Origin: Armadillidium nasatum
Lineage: Eukaryota; Arthropoda; Malacostraca; Isopoda; Armadillidiidae
DNA: 25,000 nt
Assembly: GCA_009176605.1 (NCBI GenBank)
Contig: SEYY01022587.1
Span: 47,501 to 72,500 of the forward strand
Direction: 5' to 3'
In this document: positions 1 to 25,000 of the stretch, one piece after another
Position numbering within the stretch: position 1 is the first letter of the stretch
Layout of the letters: every line of letters starts with the position of its first letter
Notes under the pieces: generated by a model
Told to the model about the DNA's origin: nothing
The model's input: only the letters and a program-made list of their open reading frames with translations
The model's database searches: none
Made by a program: the position numbers and the translations under genes

Positions 1-454
1 GCTGACCATGCACCTATTTTTGTTATTTACCGAAATAATCATGCAAGTTACGAAGCTGAAACCCAATAATACTGATAAAGAAAATGCTTTAATAACATCT
101 TTCTTAATAACAATAACTGTGTTAGTTACAATATAGTTAGTTCTTCACCTTACATCATGCAATTGGATAGTTTATAACTAAGGGTAAATATTCTACTTCC
201 TGCAAGTACTCATTTTATTTTAATAAGCATTTAAATTATATATTCCGAAGGCACAAAGGACTCGCCAAAAGGAGATACCGGAGGCAATGTGAGGTTAAAC
301 TGCTGGAATACACTTAAGATGCACCAACTGCTCTTCCATGGAAAATGAAAGGAGAGACAAGAGATAAGACCATTCCATAATAGCTACTGGAGAGGAAGGT
401 TCCAAATATCCATGCTGCAGCACCTAAAACTTATTAAAATATATATAGTCTTAC
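1..454. other. CERT intron 4 (partial), no exon seen
   Basis: The stretch begins with the donor of the fourth CERT coding exon (minus strand, GT at 454-453). CERT should continue with a coiled-coil/FFAT region and a START domain. I looked for an exon entering in phase 1 and found none matching; the only acceptor-like site, near 407, opens a frame that does not resemble CERT. I read this as intron, with the rest of the gene beyond position 1. Confidence 0.6.
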
Positions 455-2957
<2,503 letters not shown>

Positions 2958-4620
2958 CGTAACAAATTTCTGATAAACTTTCTAATAATTGATAATTAAA
3001 CAATAATCTGATAGTCAGTTTTCTATTTAAATTTTTTATTTTTTTTTAAATTACATCAATAATTAGTAGCCTAGTTTGTAAAAAATGAACTTCTAAATTG
3101 TAACAAAATTCAAAAATTTACAAAATAAATATTCAGTTGAAATGCAAATAACTGAAAAATATAATACAGCTACAGATTACATTAACAGAAAAAAAATGAA
3201 ATGAGAAATTTAAAATACGTTATTGGACTAATTATAACCTTATATATATAATGACATCTGATGTATATAAAAGTCAAACAAAGGCAAGCTCAGAAAAATA
3301 TTCAGCTTATTTGAGTGTTGGTTAAGAGATTAAATTTAGTGTAATAGACCTTCAAAAATGGTGTATTCTTCAGACTGTTATCCCTGGTTTTTGAACCAAT
3401 GCAAGGATTGGACACCTAGCCAATTTTTTTTTTCCTACCAAATTTCCACGGGAAAGTAGGGGTTTGAATATCAGTCCATTACATTAAAGGGATAAGAGAA
3501 GTATTTTTCTTCTCTTTTTGAGTTTGAGGACAAAAGGAAATGTATGTTCTTGAACTTATAATCCAAGTTTTAACAAAATGGAGGGGGAGTAGAGACAAAT
3601 CTTCCTGACATATTTATGAATCATTTGAAACAAAGCAAGAAAATTTTACTCTGTTTAACTTCTGTGGTAAAATTATGAAATAAAAAGATGAAAATATACA
3701 CTGCTTTCTATTTTACTTCAATTTACTTATAAATACTTAATTACATATAACAATGTATATCAATCAGATTTGATATGATCTTTATTCATAAATACATCAT
3801 TTACGTATGGTATATCAGCAAAATTTATAGCAATTTCCTAAAAAAATATTTGGGAAGGTAAGAAAGAATTTAAAAATCAATTTCATATAAAAATAAAAAA
3901 GGTTCCTGGATTTTTTTTATAAGGGAATGAATATGTGAAAATAATTATAAAAAAAAAAACATTTTAAAAATACAAATTAAATAAATTTTAAAAAAGGATA
4001 AAAGGAAATACTAGCAAGCATTTTTTTTTTACTCTACAGAAAATATAGACAAAATATATTGAAATAATCCTAATGAAACTTGGAAATGCACTTTGCGTAA
4101 TAAAAATATCATGAATAAAAATATCACTATAAAATATTAAAACTCATTATCATACAAATATGATGGCATTTTTACATAATAAACTGACATATCAATAACC
4201 CAATATATCAATTTCAATATAAAATTCAATAATTATATTTAAATGCATAGAAAAAGAATATATGTTTACTGGCAGCAGAGCCTTTGTGCTCTGCAAGTAA
4301 AGAGAAGTTTAATTTTTCCCTACAAATAATTTATTTTTCTTACCTATACATTAATATCTATCGAATATCAATTTTAATATCTATATATACATCATTTATT
4401 CCTATAAATTCGTATATGACTGTCTCAATATTCAAAAATAGCAATATCAATATACAATAATTCATATATTTTTTATAGTAATATTTTTAGATACTGTATG
4501 TATTTATTGTACAAAAGTGTTCTTTCACAACTTATAAGATCGAATTGATTTAATTATATCTTGACTATATTTTCATTAGAATAAAAAAAATGTTCAACTG
4601 GTACTTACATATACCAAAAC
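2958..4620. other. CERT upstream region, AT-rich, no gene seen
   Basis: This is the sequence 5' of the CERT start codon. It presumably contains the 5' UTR and core promoter, but I see no convincing TATA box, initiator or upstream exon. From about 4.1 to 4.9 kb words of the form AATATCAAT recur irregularly, giving a weakly satellite-like texture. No coding signal on either strand. Confidence 0.55.
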
Positions 4621-4632
4621 AATTTCAAATAA

Positions 4633-4738
<106 letters not shown>

Positions 4739-4916
4739 AAAATCAAGATATATTGAAAATATATTGATATATATAATTGTATATATAAATGTAAGGTATA
4801 TGAGCAAATATCTATAGGGGATAATAATTATATTTTTTAATATTTTTAAATAGTAATATCAATGCATCAATAGAAATATCGATATATCAATATCGAAAGT
4901 TTAGATCAACTTTTTA

Positions 4917-4919
<3 letters not shown>

Positions 4920-4966
<47 letters not shown>
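4920..4966. repeat. (TA)n microsatellite
   Basis: A pure TA tract of about 23 units, intergenic. Confidence 0.95.
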
Positions 4967-4972
<6 letters not shown>

Positions 4973-5180
4973 ATTTTTATTTTTACTAATTTATTAATTA
5001 AAAAAGTAATAAATATATTTTCACTTTCTAGATTTAGGAAAAATAGACACGACTTGTTTTAATAAAACCATGTTTCTTTTGTTTTTTTTTTTCTTCCTTT
5101 TGAGGTTAGTATTCGTAAGTCATATGACAGCAAGATGAAGAATCATTGCCTCATTTTTATTCTTATGGTTTTCATTTGTG

Positions 5181-5275
5181 AATATGAAAATTCAGTGCCT
5201 TATAATATCAGAGTTTTGTGATATATATATTTTTGTCATCACCACTCTCAGAGTGAGGGGGTAGAGCCCCCATAG
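5181..5275 (+). repeat. 95-bp direct repeat, left copy
   Basis: This segment recurs at 6982-7076 at the same length with only a few substitutions and no gaps. It ends with a small hairpin, GGGGG-TAGAG-CCCCC, followed by CATAG. The two copies start 1,801 bp apart in the same orientation. They lack TG...CA ends, so this does not look like a standard LTR pair. It could be a tandem duplication or the edges of a repeat unit. Confidence 0.85.
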
Positions 5276-6981
5276 ATTGGGACCGACCGGGACTGGAATT
5301 TGGCCGGGACCGGAGTTATGGCCGGGTTTCCTAAAATTTGTAAAGAGGTCAAAAGCACTGAAATTTTAGGTTAAGAAAATTAGATATAAGGTTTATTTAA
5401 TTGTAAGGAAGGAGTAGAATAGGCAACATTCACTTAAATTAATGATTATATGCATTTTCTCTAAAAAAAAAAAAATCAGAAAATTACAGTTTTGTATATT
5501 TAAAGTTTAAAAAAAGTACAAAATTTACAAAAAAATTATTCTAATTCATAATAGTGATTTAACACGTTTACCTAGGTAAGACCCAAAGGTAAAGTTTTAA
5601 AAAAATGTAAGATATAAAATTATCAATTTAACCTGTATTTATACATATTGTTATTTTATTGCTATGTATCAAACTTGTATCATTTAGCTGCCATTATTTA
5701 AAATTATTATTTTGTTTATACTTTCAAGTCAATATGGCTAAAAGATCAGCTTCTGCAGTATTTGAATACTTTACAATGTTTTCAGGATAGGCTGGAAATA
5801 GCTAAATGTAACATCTGCAGTCAGAAATTTGAAGAGAAACCTCCGGGTGCTACAAGTAAAAAAAATTTTCAACCAAATCTTTTTGGAGTATCTAAAATCA
5901 AAACACAAAGATGAACATTCACTAGCAGAAAAGGAGCGGTCAAAAGAAACAGAAAAGAAAAAAATCTTAATTTTCTTATATTTTTTTTTGAAAATTTTTT
6001 ATTATTATTTGACTGATTGAGCTGAAATTTTTTCAAATATGTGAATTTTTTCACGAAGTTCTGAGTTGATTTCGAGCATTTTTTTGAGTCTATAACGGTT
6101 TTAAACTTATTTGGACCCAAAGTTGAAAAAAATGAATAATTGGTCAAACCACTGGTTCCACATGAGCTGAAAATTTAACTGAATACCTTTGCCCCAATTT
6201 TTGCATTGGTGGGAATAGATTTTTTGATATCCCACGTCTAGAAAATTTAAAGTTATAAGCACTTTGAAAAATAATTTGCAAAAATCATACCCTTCTGGAG
6301 GAAAAAAGTATTTAAAAGAAAAACGCTAATATATTTTTTTATTTGTGAATATTGTTTATAAGATAACAGGGCAACAATTTTATATATTATATGCATTATT
6401 AAATGCCCTTTGTTTGAAGCGAGATATAGCCTCTCAAACTTTGGGAATTTTTTGAAATTTGGCCAAAAATTTGACCTTTTTGAAGGCTATATCTCAAAAC
6501 CAACGAATCTCATCGAATAAAGTACATAGAGGAATTTGTAGCCCAATCCCTCCTCTATACACACCAAAAATAGGAAATGTTATAGTTGTATTTTTTTAAA
6601 AAAGATTTTTTTTTTTTTTTTTTTTTTTAATTTTTTTTTTTAAATATGGATTTTTTTTATAGTTGGTCAGTTTTGGGCTATAAATTTTTTCTATAACTCT
6701 GGGAACAAAAGTCTATTAAAGGCTTTTGTAGCCATAAAATTTTAAATAAAAATCCATTTCAGTTCATTCTAAAAAGTGGTTTGGCCCCGCCATTTTATTG
6801 AAAAAGGGAAAAATTTCCCCCCCCCCCAAAAAAAAAAAAACACTTTTAACTGTTATAGACTCGGAAAAACGCTAGAAATGGACTTTTCTTACCGGTAAAA
6901 AATCTATATACACTGAAAGTTTCAGCAGAATCGGCTGAAATTTAAAAAAAAAAAAATTTTTTTTTTTATAATTTGCATTTT
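5276..6981. repeat. Interior of the direct-repeat unit, non-coding
   Basis: It opens with a GC-rich block with recurring GGGACCG-like words (5279-5328), then becomes AT-rich. Two arms, about 6021-6174 and 6757-6926, are diverged inverted copies of one another: GAGTCTATAAC at 6086-6096 answers GTTATAGACTC at 6852-6862, and CAAACCACT answers AGTGGTTTG. Between them is a perfect 12-bp hairpin pair (6421-6432 and 6484-6495). Long T runs and a C11-A13 run are present. No ORF of note. Probably an old non-autonomous foldback element or two opposed copies of a repeat family. Confidence 0.6.
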
Positions 6982-7076
6982 AATACGTAAATTCAGTGTC
7001 TTATAATATCAGAGTTTTGTGATATATATATTTTTGTCATCACCACTCCCAGAGTCAGGGGGTAGAGCCCCCATAG
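6982..7076 (+). repeat. 95-bp direct repeat, right copy
   Basis: Second copy of the segment at 5181-5275, with the same GGGGG-TAGAG-CCCCC hairpin and the same CATAG end. Confidence 0.85.
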
Positions 7077-9470
7077 ACATATGATTGCGTGCCATGTATT
7101 TACGTTTTTCACTGTATGATAATATTAATATTACAATAATTTCATCTATGTATTTAGGTTAATATTTTCTGGAGAACATTGGTAATTTTATTTCTTGTGA
7201 TATCAATTGTTTTTTTAATTCCACAATAATGAAATGATAATGGTTCCATTAAATAAACAATATCCAAAAAATATATATAACTTTAATAAATAACAAAATT
7301 AATATTTTTAAACTATAACATCTATAAATAAAATTTAAATCCCAATCAATTAAGGGAGGTCCTAATGAAGGCTGATAAACCAAAAAAATAAAATACAAAA
7401 AATTATTATTGAACATAGGAATATTAATGAATAATTTTTACATCTTATCATCATTTACGGGTCAGAGGGTAAAAAGGATTAAACTCCCTGAAATATACGT
7501 TTGTAATTCACACATTTATATTTTTGGGGAATTTTTTAGCTTCTCTTAACTTTTAGGATCTCCTTAACTGATCTGCATTTAACTTGCATTCATATAAATT
7601 ATAGTTTAAAAAATATTGACTTCTTACCATGAATTAGACAATTACCAAAAATGCCAGTTAAACAAATTAATCCAACATTTTCCAATTAATTTTATCTATA
7701 CCACTGAACTCGAATCCTTGGAGTTTTCCCTAAATATTTGAAGGGACCTCTGTATTTTACTCAAAAACATGGCAGACATTGAGTGAATCAGGCCTCAATA
7801 ATTACGTGGTAAAATCACCTTTTTTAATTCCACAATTCTGCTTAAAGATTTAAGCAAGCTATATCCAAAAATCTTATACCTTTTAGGTTACTGACCTAAA
7901 AAATAAAATAAATTAAACCTAGGCCAACGTAGACCCATCATAATACTTTTGGAATAATACAAAAAAATAAAATGAAATAAAAATACAAGAATTTTACGAC
8001 TGACAATACGATAAGACTGTTAATTAAATCAAGGAATCAAGAAATTCTTTAATGAAATTATACAGTATATGAGCCATTACTTTACTGTGGAGGGCCCTAC
8101 ATGGCCTACTATAACTCTGAATACGAAAGAAGCCACTTGCCAATGAAATAAAAATAAAAATTGCCTCATAAAATTATAAGCTTTTGATGAAAGTGTATTT
8201 TTATTGATAATATAAAAATAAAAATGCATCATATAACAGTATTTTTTATAACATTTTCTAAGATGACAGATAAAAAAAAGAAAAAAGAAAAAAAAAAAAA
8301 CTTTAGCGTGGGTCATCTATAATAAAATTATTAACCACCTGACATTTTTATTAAATAGGTCAAATCAGAGAATTTTATAGTATTAAAAAGAAAATATATT
8401 TTAAATAAAACTACAAACGACACGATATGTTAACTTTTACGAATAATAATGGGTTGATAATATATATTGTATATTCTGAATAAAATAATATTTATATTGG
8501 CAAGCTCATATTACATCATAAACATATCTTGCATCTTTACTTTGATCGTACGTTTATTCTACATAGTAAGTTGGAGGGAGGAGAATTTGTTACGAATGTT
8601 CTACCATTTACTTGTATGCATTGTATATTTGGTTTTAATAAATAGATTTTCAGCACTTAACTGTAGTGCGCAGTAATTTTAATACTTATTTTTTAACTAT
8701 CTTCTAATTAATTTACTTAAAGTTTACCATTTATTGTAAAGTATGGTTTAGTTAAGTGTGAAGCCTATAGCTAGCTTAGACCTAACTTTTAGTTTAAATT
8801 TTTTTTATTATTATTATTATTCCTGAAAGAACCGAAAAACATAAGCCGAAATTTCAGAGCTTATTCTTAAATTTTAAATTGACGTGAAATAAAGAGCATC
8901 ATTTCTTTATTTAGTTTTTTTTTTTTTTTTCCCCCAAAAAAAAAAAAAAGTAATTTATTTTTCTGCATATTTTAAATTAGATGAACATATATAAAATCAG
9001 ATGCCATAAAGTTTGGAAGCACCTTTTTCAACTCTTATTTCTTAATCAAACATCAATATGTTATCAATGCCTTTAAATATCCCTCGATTTTCGTGGAACA
9101 CACTGATGTAATGAAATATCAATATAATAAGTAAATAAATGTTAATGTGTTATTTAATTTAATAAATCTATTAATTTAATATAAAAAATACTTCGGGCTC
9201 AAAAACGATATAAAACTTACGTAGCAATTAAAGATATTTAAAAGACTGTGGTTACAAACATTATTTAAATTACTGGAGCCAATTCAAATGCGAAATATTT
9301 TTTGTTTTAAGGAAAAAAATTTAATACAAAAAAAATTTTGAGGTTCAAAGCAAGTATTTGAATACCTAACTAATAAGTTTACAAAATTTGTTTTAAAATG
9401 GTTCTAACTCTCTGAAGTTTATTTACGTAATTTGACCAATGCAGATTTATATAAAGAAAATTTTAAAAAT
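7077..9470. other. AT-rich intergenic stretch, no gene seen
   Basis: Short ORFs here are low-complexity or AT-driven and lack family resemblance or splice context. The one structured spot is T16-C5-A14 at 8915-8949, which can fold as a poly-T/poly-A hairpin with a five-C loop. Confidence 0.6.
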
Positions 9471-9479
9471 TTTGAGCCA

Positions 9480-11275
9480 GGCTTAAGGTTCTGGACTCTT
9501 CGGATGCTCGATCACTTAGCCACTTGAAGAATTAATCTGTAAGGTAACAGGCTGGAACTTATACTATGAGTCTTGTGCTGGGCTGCTTGACGTTCTTTAG
9601 AACCCGGACAAGAAGACCGGCTTAATGTCGTCATCCGCCGGCCTCCTGAAATTTCATCAAAGTGAAAAGGTGGTTGTAAGAGGTATCAACTCTCGGAGAC
9701 TGAAAAATTTTGGAGGTTGTACCAGGTGGCAAAACTGATCGGAAAGGTTCAATATACGGAACCACTTGGAGCTAGCCGTGAAATGATAGCCAAAGTCATC
9801 TGCCAGAGCTCCTAGGACAGTAATCACGTCCGAAATATCTGGACCATGTATGAGAACGATTGGCGGGTCGATATGGTGTTTACGAGAGATTTTCTTAACA
9901 ACCTTGTAAACAGAATTGAAATATGTAGAGTTGACAGTAGATACAGAAGTGCGGAAGTGCTGCCTCCTATTGATTCACCGAGAGAGAAAGTTGAGGCTGC
10001 GCTGAGATGGAAGTTGTTGGTAAAGTCGATATCGGTTCTTTTTTTTCGCGATTCGCCTGCGCACATTCCCAAGACCACCAAGGTGTTGCGGAGCGACTAT
10101 CATTTCCTGAACTTGGAATACGAGCCTCTGCCATAGCAGTGTCGTATCCATAAAATAATGGAAGGCTTCTTACATGTGTGGGGAATATTTCCCTTGTCGG
10201 TAAGAAGGGCACTTCGGAAGTCTGCCGGAACAAGATTCAGTTAGCGCGGTCAAATCCATTTACACGATGATGGCCGCGGTGACTACGACACGGAGAGACA
10301 CGGAGAGACGGCAAAAAATGGGATGGTAATCACTACCGCATAGGAAAGTTAATCTCACCCAGAGATACTTTTCTAAGAGAGAAAAGGAGCAAAATGAAAC
10401 ATTCACGCAAGCGGAAGAACGGGTACAAAACGTTCATAAGTTGGCAGGTCTGTGTTCAGGCATTTCAGAGAATATTTTGGATGCATTCAAGCAATCAATC
10501 CGAATTCGGGGAGATCACTGGATCTCCCTAAAAAGGAATGTCAAATTGAAATGCCACAAGAAGAGGAGAGGCGTGGCAGTTGTTGAAAGATATAAAGACG
10601 GTCCGATTTTGGGAATTTGCAGCTGTGGGCGAAGTAGATAGAGTATAATGTGATAGAGTCGAGTTCAGATGGACTCTTGCGACTGAGGACGAATCCTCCC
10701 CAAAGATGCTGGCAAGAGACCACACTATCAACGGGGGGTTTTAATAAGCAAAATGATAGCAGAAAACTCAAGAGGAAGCAGCAGTTCTTGCTAACGCATC
10801 GGTGGTGTCAGCGTCCCCATCTGAGCCACAAATGAGAGCAGTGAGGGCTGCTACAGAGACTCCAGGTATACATCATAAATCAGAACGACTGGCAATCTCC
10901 GCCATTCCCCTTCTAGGAGTTGAAACCAATGATGTAGTGGAATCTGTAGCTAGTGGAAGACTCCTAGTCTGACAAAGCGTTGAAACATCAACAGGTAAGA
11001 CAGAAACATTAAGCCGTTGGTCAGAGGTGGTGATATCGGTAGTATGTTTTACCACAACCATAGTCCATCATTCGAGGGCCCTTCTTCCACAGGGGTAGTA
11101 AGTACGCAGATCGAGGGATGGAAAGGTTCAGATGAAGAAAATAAAATAATAATTTTTAGAGTACCTCTACAGGTGACCATAACATCACACAACATAGCGG
11201 TTATTCTGGGTTGAAAAACCAATGACAGGAACGGAACCAAGTCAAAATGAGAGAGAATGGCAATGGTGGTGGTTT
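9480..11275. other. GC-richer island with fragmentary ORFs, likely decayed element or pseudogene
   Basis: Base composition changes abruptly to near-balanced GC and returns to AT-rich at about 11,275. Open stretches occur on both strands: plus 9846-10136 (96 codons), plus roughly 10340-10641 ending CSCGRSR, and a minus-strand frame of 105 codons from 9974 to a stop at 9657 with no ATG. The minus frame reads like a folded protein (PPIVLIHGPDISDVITVLG, then ALADDFGYHF), but I cannot assign it to a family. No single frame spans the island. Composition and broken frames fit an old insertion; the coding strand is undecided. Confidence 0.4.
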
Positions 11276-11447
11276 AAATCTTAAACAGTAAATTCAACTT
11301 CAGAAGAAATAGCGAAAATGGAGTTACTACGAAAATATGATTCAAGGAAGTACTATTATTATTATTATGATAATTATAATAATGACTTACGAATATAAAT
11401 AACTTAAAATAGTATTCAAAACGTATTAAAAAAAAAATATTTGAAAC

Positions 11448-11453
11448 TTTATT
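11448..11453 (-). terminator. Candidate poly(A) signal AATAAA of the CCCH/pseudo-helicase gene
   Basis: Read on the minus strand this is AATAAA, about 150 nt after the stop codon at 11605-11603, in AT-rich sequence. In such sequence a chance hexamer is possible. Confidence 0.45.
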
Positions 11454-11602
11454 AAAGAAAAAATTCTCTGAATACAAGAAAAACAAAATATAAAAATATT
11501 TAAAATATAAATTTTATATACAACATTTGATACATATTTACAAATCCTATAGAATTCTTCATTAAAAATTATAGATTCTTATTACAGGAACAAGAATTCC
11601 CC

Positions 11603-23082
<11,480 letters not shown>

Positions 23083-23949
23083 CTAAGGAAAAATAAACAA
23101 ATTAAATGTAAAACGGTAAAAGCAATAAATGTCATTCACTGTAACTTCAAATCATACCGGGTTCGAAGTTTAATTTATTGAATATAGTTTTAAGTTGCTG
23201 TACAATAATATTAGTGTTATATACATTTAGACTGCAAAGTCGCTTTTAAATACTAATATAGAAAGGAGACTGACCCAAGTTATTCTCTGTTAAACCCAAG
23301 ATACGTGATCTGGTTGATTTCCTTTTAATAAGGTAAATATTCTAATGTTATTGCTCTAAGTACAAACAAAGGAGCTACAGTTATAGCTACATTTATGGCT
23401 ACAGTTATGTAGGAAATCTTACTCTGTAGGCTCTTTTAAGTCTTTTTTTATTAATATGTTTTGAAAAGAGAAGATTGAGGAACTGTAAAATGAATAAGAA
23501 GCAGCAATTCAATCTATGTTTGATTTTGATCTTCTACTTATAGAATCAGTCTCTTCAAAGTCAATTTTATAAATGCAGTTTCGAGTTCATGTCAAGTAAT
23601 TTGAGAACCAATTTCACAAGCCACTTCTGTTTTGCCAATTTTTGCAAATGTTGCTATCCTTTCTCAGGGAAAAAAAAAAAAAAAAACATACAAATTTAGG
23701 TATAAACCCCAGAACACATTTTCTTATCCCTTTTTTGTTTTCTCAAACTATGGTGCAGTTATTATGAATACATTTATGCACCAGAATAATTCGTATAAAG
23801 TATTTCTATGCTTTTCGGTTTGAAGTCTGACTGGCAAACACGAATTTGATTACTATTTTTATTATTATTATTTTAGTATTTTCAATCCATATGTAACTAA
23901 TATTATATTTAAATATATTAAAATATATTTAATTTAAAATGATGGTTAA
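23083..23949. other. Upstream intron of the large gene, no exon seen
   Basis: I searched the minus strand for an exon leaving in phase 0 and found none with both splice sites and an open frame. The 5' exons and promoter lie further right or outside the window. Confidence 0.55.
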
Positions 23950-24440
23950 TTTTTTTTTTATTTTTTTTTTTTTAGTAGCTGTACAGGCGCTGTCACTTCT
24001 CACTGGTATGCGGCAATGCTGGGTTAGACGCCAACACCAGAGACAACACCTAGACAAAACGAAAGGAAATTAACACACAAGGAAAATCAAATCTGAAACG
24101 ACTGGTTCAAAGAATCGAGAAAGGTGATAAGTGCATCACTTTTCACATAAATCAGGGAAGTACCTCTGTCTGCAGAATGACAGAGCAGAACGACGAACCA
24201 GGATGTGATGGACTGAAAGAGGAACGCCAGAAAGACAAAAATGACAGACCGGGGACTCCTCCAGTGACATGAGGTAGCTGTGAAAGAAATTGCTATGACC
24301 GATACGGAGGCGCATCAAAGACACCTCCCTGCGACGGCTACGGCGGCAAGAAAACGAATCAAGGATGAACGAAGAGTTTTAATTTCCACAGCTTAGAGCA
24401 GCGGGCATCTTCTCTCCAGCAGGCCTCCCAACAAGCAAGA
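23950..24440 (-). mobile_element. 5'-truncated, decayed LINE (non-LTR retrotransposon) 3' end
   Basis: A minus-strand frame (about 24360-24136) reads SRRREVSLMRLRIGHSNFFH, then C-x2-C and VHHIL, ending CRQRYFPDLCEK. RLRIGHxxxxH followed by a CxxC...HxxL knuckle is the well-known C-terminal region after the reverse transcriptase in Jockey/I-type LINEs, although the last Cys of the knuckle region is replaced by Arg. An in-frame stop lies just upstream, so the copy is dead. The 3' UTR ends in an A-rich tail (T run at 23950-23973 on the plus strand), as expected of target-primed insertion. It sits in the same orientation as the host gene. Confidence 0.8.
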
Positions 24441-24536
24441 AATCCCCGGCGATTTGTATTTTTAAATGAGTAAAAAAATTATATACGTATTAAACATTGG
24501 GGCTCAATGGATACATTTCAGAGAACTGAACAGCCA

Positions 24537-24539
<3 letters not shown>

Positions 24540-24588
<49 letters not shown>
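24540..24588. repeat. (ATT)n microsatellite
   Basis: About 16 pure units, with a shorter ATT run at 24647-24660. Confidence 0.95.
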
Positions 24589-24660
24589 GTAGTATAGGAC
24601 CTACTGTATATTTGAAAATCTGTAAATGTTCACTATTTGAATTGAATTATTATTATTATT

Positions 24661-24900
24661 AGAACAATATTATATATTTTTGGTTAGGAAATTTGACACT
24701 TCTAAACAACCACTATTATTTTTAGGACAGCAAATATCGCAGGCAGTCAGGTTCTCCACACATAAGGGGTTGCAGGATCGATTCCTTTTCATGTCAAGAG
24801 AATGACTGAGCCTTTTATTCCTACATATCCAGATGAATGCTTGAAGGAAGAATCCGAATGAGGTCAGCATACAAACTCTTAACAGCATTAGGAGAAATGT
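24661..24900. other. GC-richer patch, unassigned repeat-like fragment
   Basis: A minus-strand frame (24888-24670) is Cys-rich (CNPLCVENLTACDICC), but it has no clear donor in the required phase and no CCCH spacing. On the plus strand GGATCGATTCC at about 24771 resembles a pol III B box with one mismatch. Either a repeat fragment or an unrecognised exon; I favour a repeat. Confidence 0.3.
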
Positions 24901-25000
24901 TTCTTATGTTTTGCAAAAAATAGTTTACTAGCTACTAGTAAATTGCATCATAACTTAAAATTAATGGTAACAAAAGACAAATACCTATAACTAAAATTTA

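Noticed and set aside
380-407. Possible next CERT exon after GCTGCAG
   Set aside because: The phase-1 frame does not resemble the CERT region that should follow, and soon stops.
5181-7076. LTR retrotransposon
   Set aside because: The direct repeats are only 95 bp, lack TG/CA ends, and the interior has no gag or pol frame, primer-binding site or polypurine tract in the right place.

Overview
This is animal nuclear DNA. It is strongly AT-rich and gene-poor, with spliced genes, long (TA)n and (TAA/TTA)n microsatellites, a decayed LINE tail and a ceramide-transfer-protein (CERT) gene, a family found in animals. There are no operons or bacterial signals. The exceptional microsatellite load fits an arthropod, and a decapod or other malacostracan crustacean seems the best guess, but nothing in the window proves the lineage.

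Two genes were found, both on the minus strand. (1) Positions 2957-455 hold the first four coding exons of CERT: the start codon, an acidic N-terminus, the complete PH domain and the beginning of the serine-rich motif. The rest of the gene runs off the left edge. (2) Positions 23082-11603 hold at least ten exons of one large gene whose 5' end is not visible, about 1,350 residues in my model. Joined by matching splice phases, the exons encode three CCCH zinc fingers laid out as in Unkempt; then a helicase-like RecA1 domain in which the Walker A, DEAD and SAT motifs are all degenerate; then an acidic serine linker, an RS domain with a basic nuclear-localisation-like block, a proline/leucine/serine tract made by a pyrimidine minisatellite, and two predicted helical regions separated by a Pro/Ser linker. 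I do not recognise this architecture as a named protein. The parts suggest a nuclear or RNP-granule RNA-binding protein with a pseudo-helicase scaffold.

Microsatellites are not scattered evenly. Every one of the nine well-defined introns of the large gene has one within about 40 nt of a splice site, often directly abutting it, and one CERT intron has them at both ends. The coding sequence needs three small repairs (a T5 run, an A5 run, and a short intron or indels near 12.2 kb), which look more like assembly indels or missed mini-introns than decay.

Layout: 1-2957 CERT; 2958-11446 intergenic, with TA tracts (4.6-5.0 kb), a repeat unit flanked by 95-bp direct repeats and containing a diverged inverted repeat (5.18-7.08 kb), plain AT-rich sequence, and a GC-richer island with fragmentary ORFs (9.48-11.28 kb); 11447-23082 the large gene, with a GC-richer repeat-like block in one intron (14.77-15.8 kb) and a G-quadruplex-prone run in another; 23083-25000 the upstream intron or flank, with a 5'-truncated LINE (23.95-24.44 kb).
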